Shown here: in pieces, positions 33,961-34,296 of the stretch
How the letters are laid out: the number at the start of each line of letters is the position of its first letter
Position numbering within the stretch: position 1 is the first letter of the stretch
DNA from: Alicyclobacillus contaminans DSM 17975
GTDB taxonomy: Bacteria > Bacillota > Bacilli > Alicyclobacillales > Alicyclobacillaceae
NCBI RefSeq assembly: GCF_000429525.1
Contig: NZ_AUCA01000035.1
Span: 1 to 34,296 of the forward strand
Direction: 5' to 3'
Length of the DNA stretch: 34,296 bases
Translations under genes and position numbers: made by a program
The notes under the pieces: generated by a model
What the model saw: the letters and a program-made list of their open reading frames with translations, nothing else
Databases searched by the model: none
Told to the model about the DNA's origin: nothing

Positions 33961-34296
33961 TGCCCCTTCAGGCAACCTTGATCTTCTTTTGTTCCCGTAG
34001 AAGGCTAGCGTTTCGCCTGTGCTTATTGCGCCAGCGAATATATGCCCGAATTGCGTCAGCAAGTGCCTTGTGGTCCTCATGGTTGCTGCCACTCAGCACA
34101 AACTTGCGCAACGGCCCGAAATGACACTCAATCCGATTGAGCCACGATGCGTGTGTCGGAGTGTAGACCAATTCCACATTGTTCTCGACCGCCCAGTTTC
34201 GGACACGCTCATGCTTGTGCGGCGAAAAGTTGTCCAGGATGATGTACAGCCGCTCGGAACGGTGATAACGACGGCGTAGCACCTTGAGAAAACGCA
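33957..34296. mobile_element. IS630-family insertion sequence (left end; runs off the window)
   Basis: The element begins at or next to CTAG (33957-33960), the tetranucleotide targeted by IS630-type elements that duplicate TA. It contains the C-terminal end of a DDE transposase on the minus strand. The terminal repeat cannot be confirmed without the other end. It interrupts the gene at 33492. Confidence 0.65.
33968..34296 (-). CDS. IS630-family DDE transposase, C-terminal part
   Basis: The frame enters from the right window edge (RFLKVLRRRYHRSERL) and ends at TGA 33968-33970. It has the second catalytic Asp in LYIILDNFSPHKHERV and the third acidic residue Glu in HASWLNRIECHFG, the IS630/Tc1-mariner C-terminal pattern, followed by the family end IRWRNKHRRN. 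It cuts and joins DNA at TA targets. The N-terminal half lies outside the window. Confidence 0.85.
   Translation of the reverse strand, partial: RFLKVLRRRYHRSERLYIILDNFSPHKHERVRNWAVENNVELVYTPTHASWLNRIECHFGPLRKFVLSGSNHEDHKALADAIRAYIRWRNKHRRNASLLREQKKIKVA

Overview
The window looks like a chromosomal stretch from a moderately GC-rich, spore-forming Bacillota bacterium. My guess is an Alicyclobacillaceae-type lineage, from gene content and base composition only. Evidence for Bacillota: cotJA, cotJB and cotJC spore-coat genes, ytxC, a T-box ahead of thrS, an L20-type leader ahead of infC-rpmI-rplT, AGGAGG-type ribosome binding sites, frequent GTG/TTG starts and a YuiD-like protein. A transposase fragment lies at each end: IS3-type OrfA at 1-280 and an IS630-type C-terminus at 33968-34296.

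Layout. 1-3.3 kb is a decaying accessory region: the IS3 fragment, a small CxxC protein, and a divergent pair made of a CapA-like gene with one in-frame TGA and a MurF-like ligase with two frameshifts. 3.4-6.6 kb holds a hotdog thioesterase, tRNA-Val(GAC), an Nramp-related transporter with a non-canonical DTDAG motif, and ytxC. 6.6-12.7 kb is an alpha-glucoside utilisation cluster: LacI-type regulator, lipoprotein binding protein, two permeases and a GH13 glucosidase, with a cre/LacI-type operator but no ABC ATPase gene. 12.7-17.4 kb is the translation block: T-box thrS, L20-leader infC (AUU start), rpmI, rplT and a SpoU-type rRNA methyltransferase. 17.4-19.8 kb encodes DedA, YuiD-like, DsbB-like and a thioredoxin-like lipoprotein.

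20.1-31.6 kb is the most interesting part. cotJA-cotJB (20129-20610) is separated from cotJC (31042-31611) by a complete-looking type IV pilus assembly cluster (pilB, pilT, pilC, pilin, pilM, pilN, pilO, two minor pilins, and a large PilX/GspK-like protein with a predicted beta-helical head). Just before intact cotJC is a 56-bp imperfect direct repeat of its own leader and start region. The upstream copy is a dead cotJC start, and the two copies flank a truncated PhzF-like gene. cotJ genes normally form one operon, so the locus appears rearranged, with the pilus genes now inside it.

31.8-34.3 kb carries a zinc alcohol dehydrogenase, a doubtful hypothetical ORF, and a membrane-anchored hypothetical protein cut off by the IS630-type element. 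Everything is read from sequence by eye; no database search or folding program was run.
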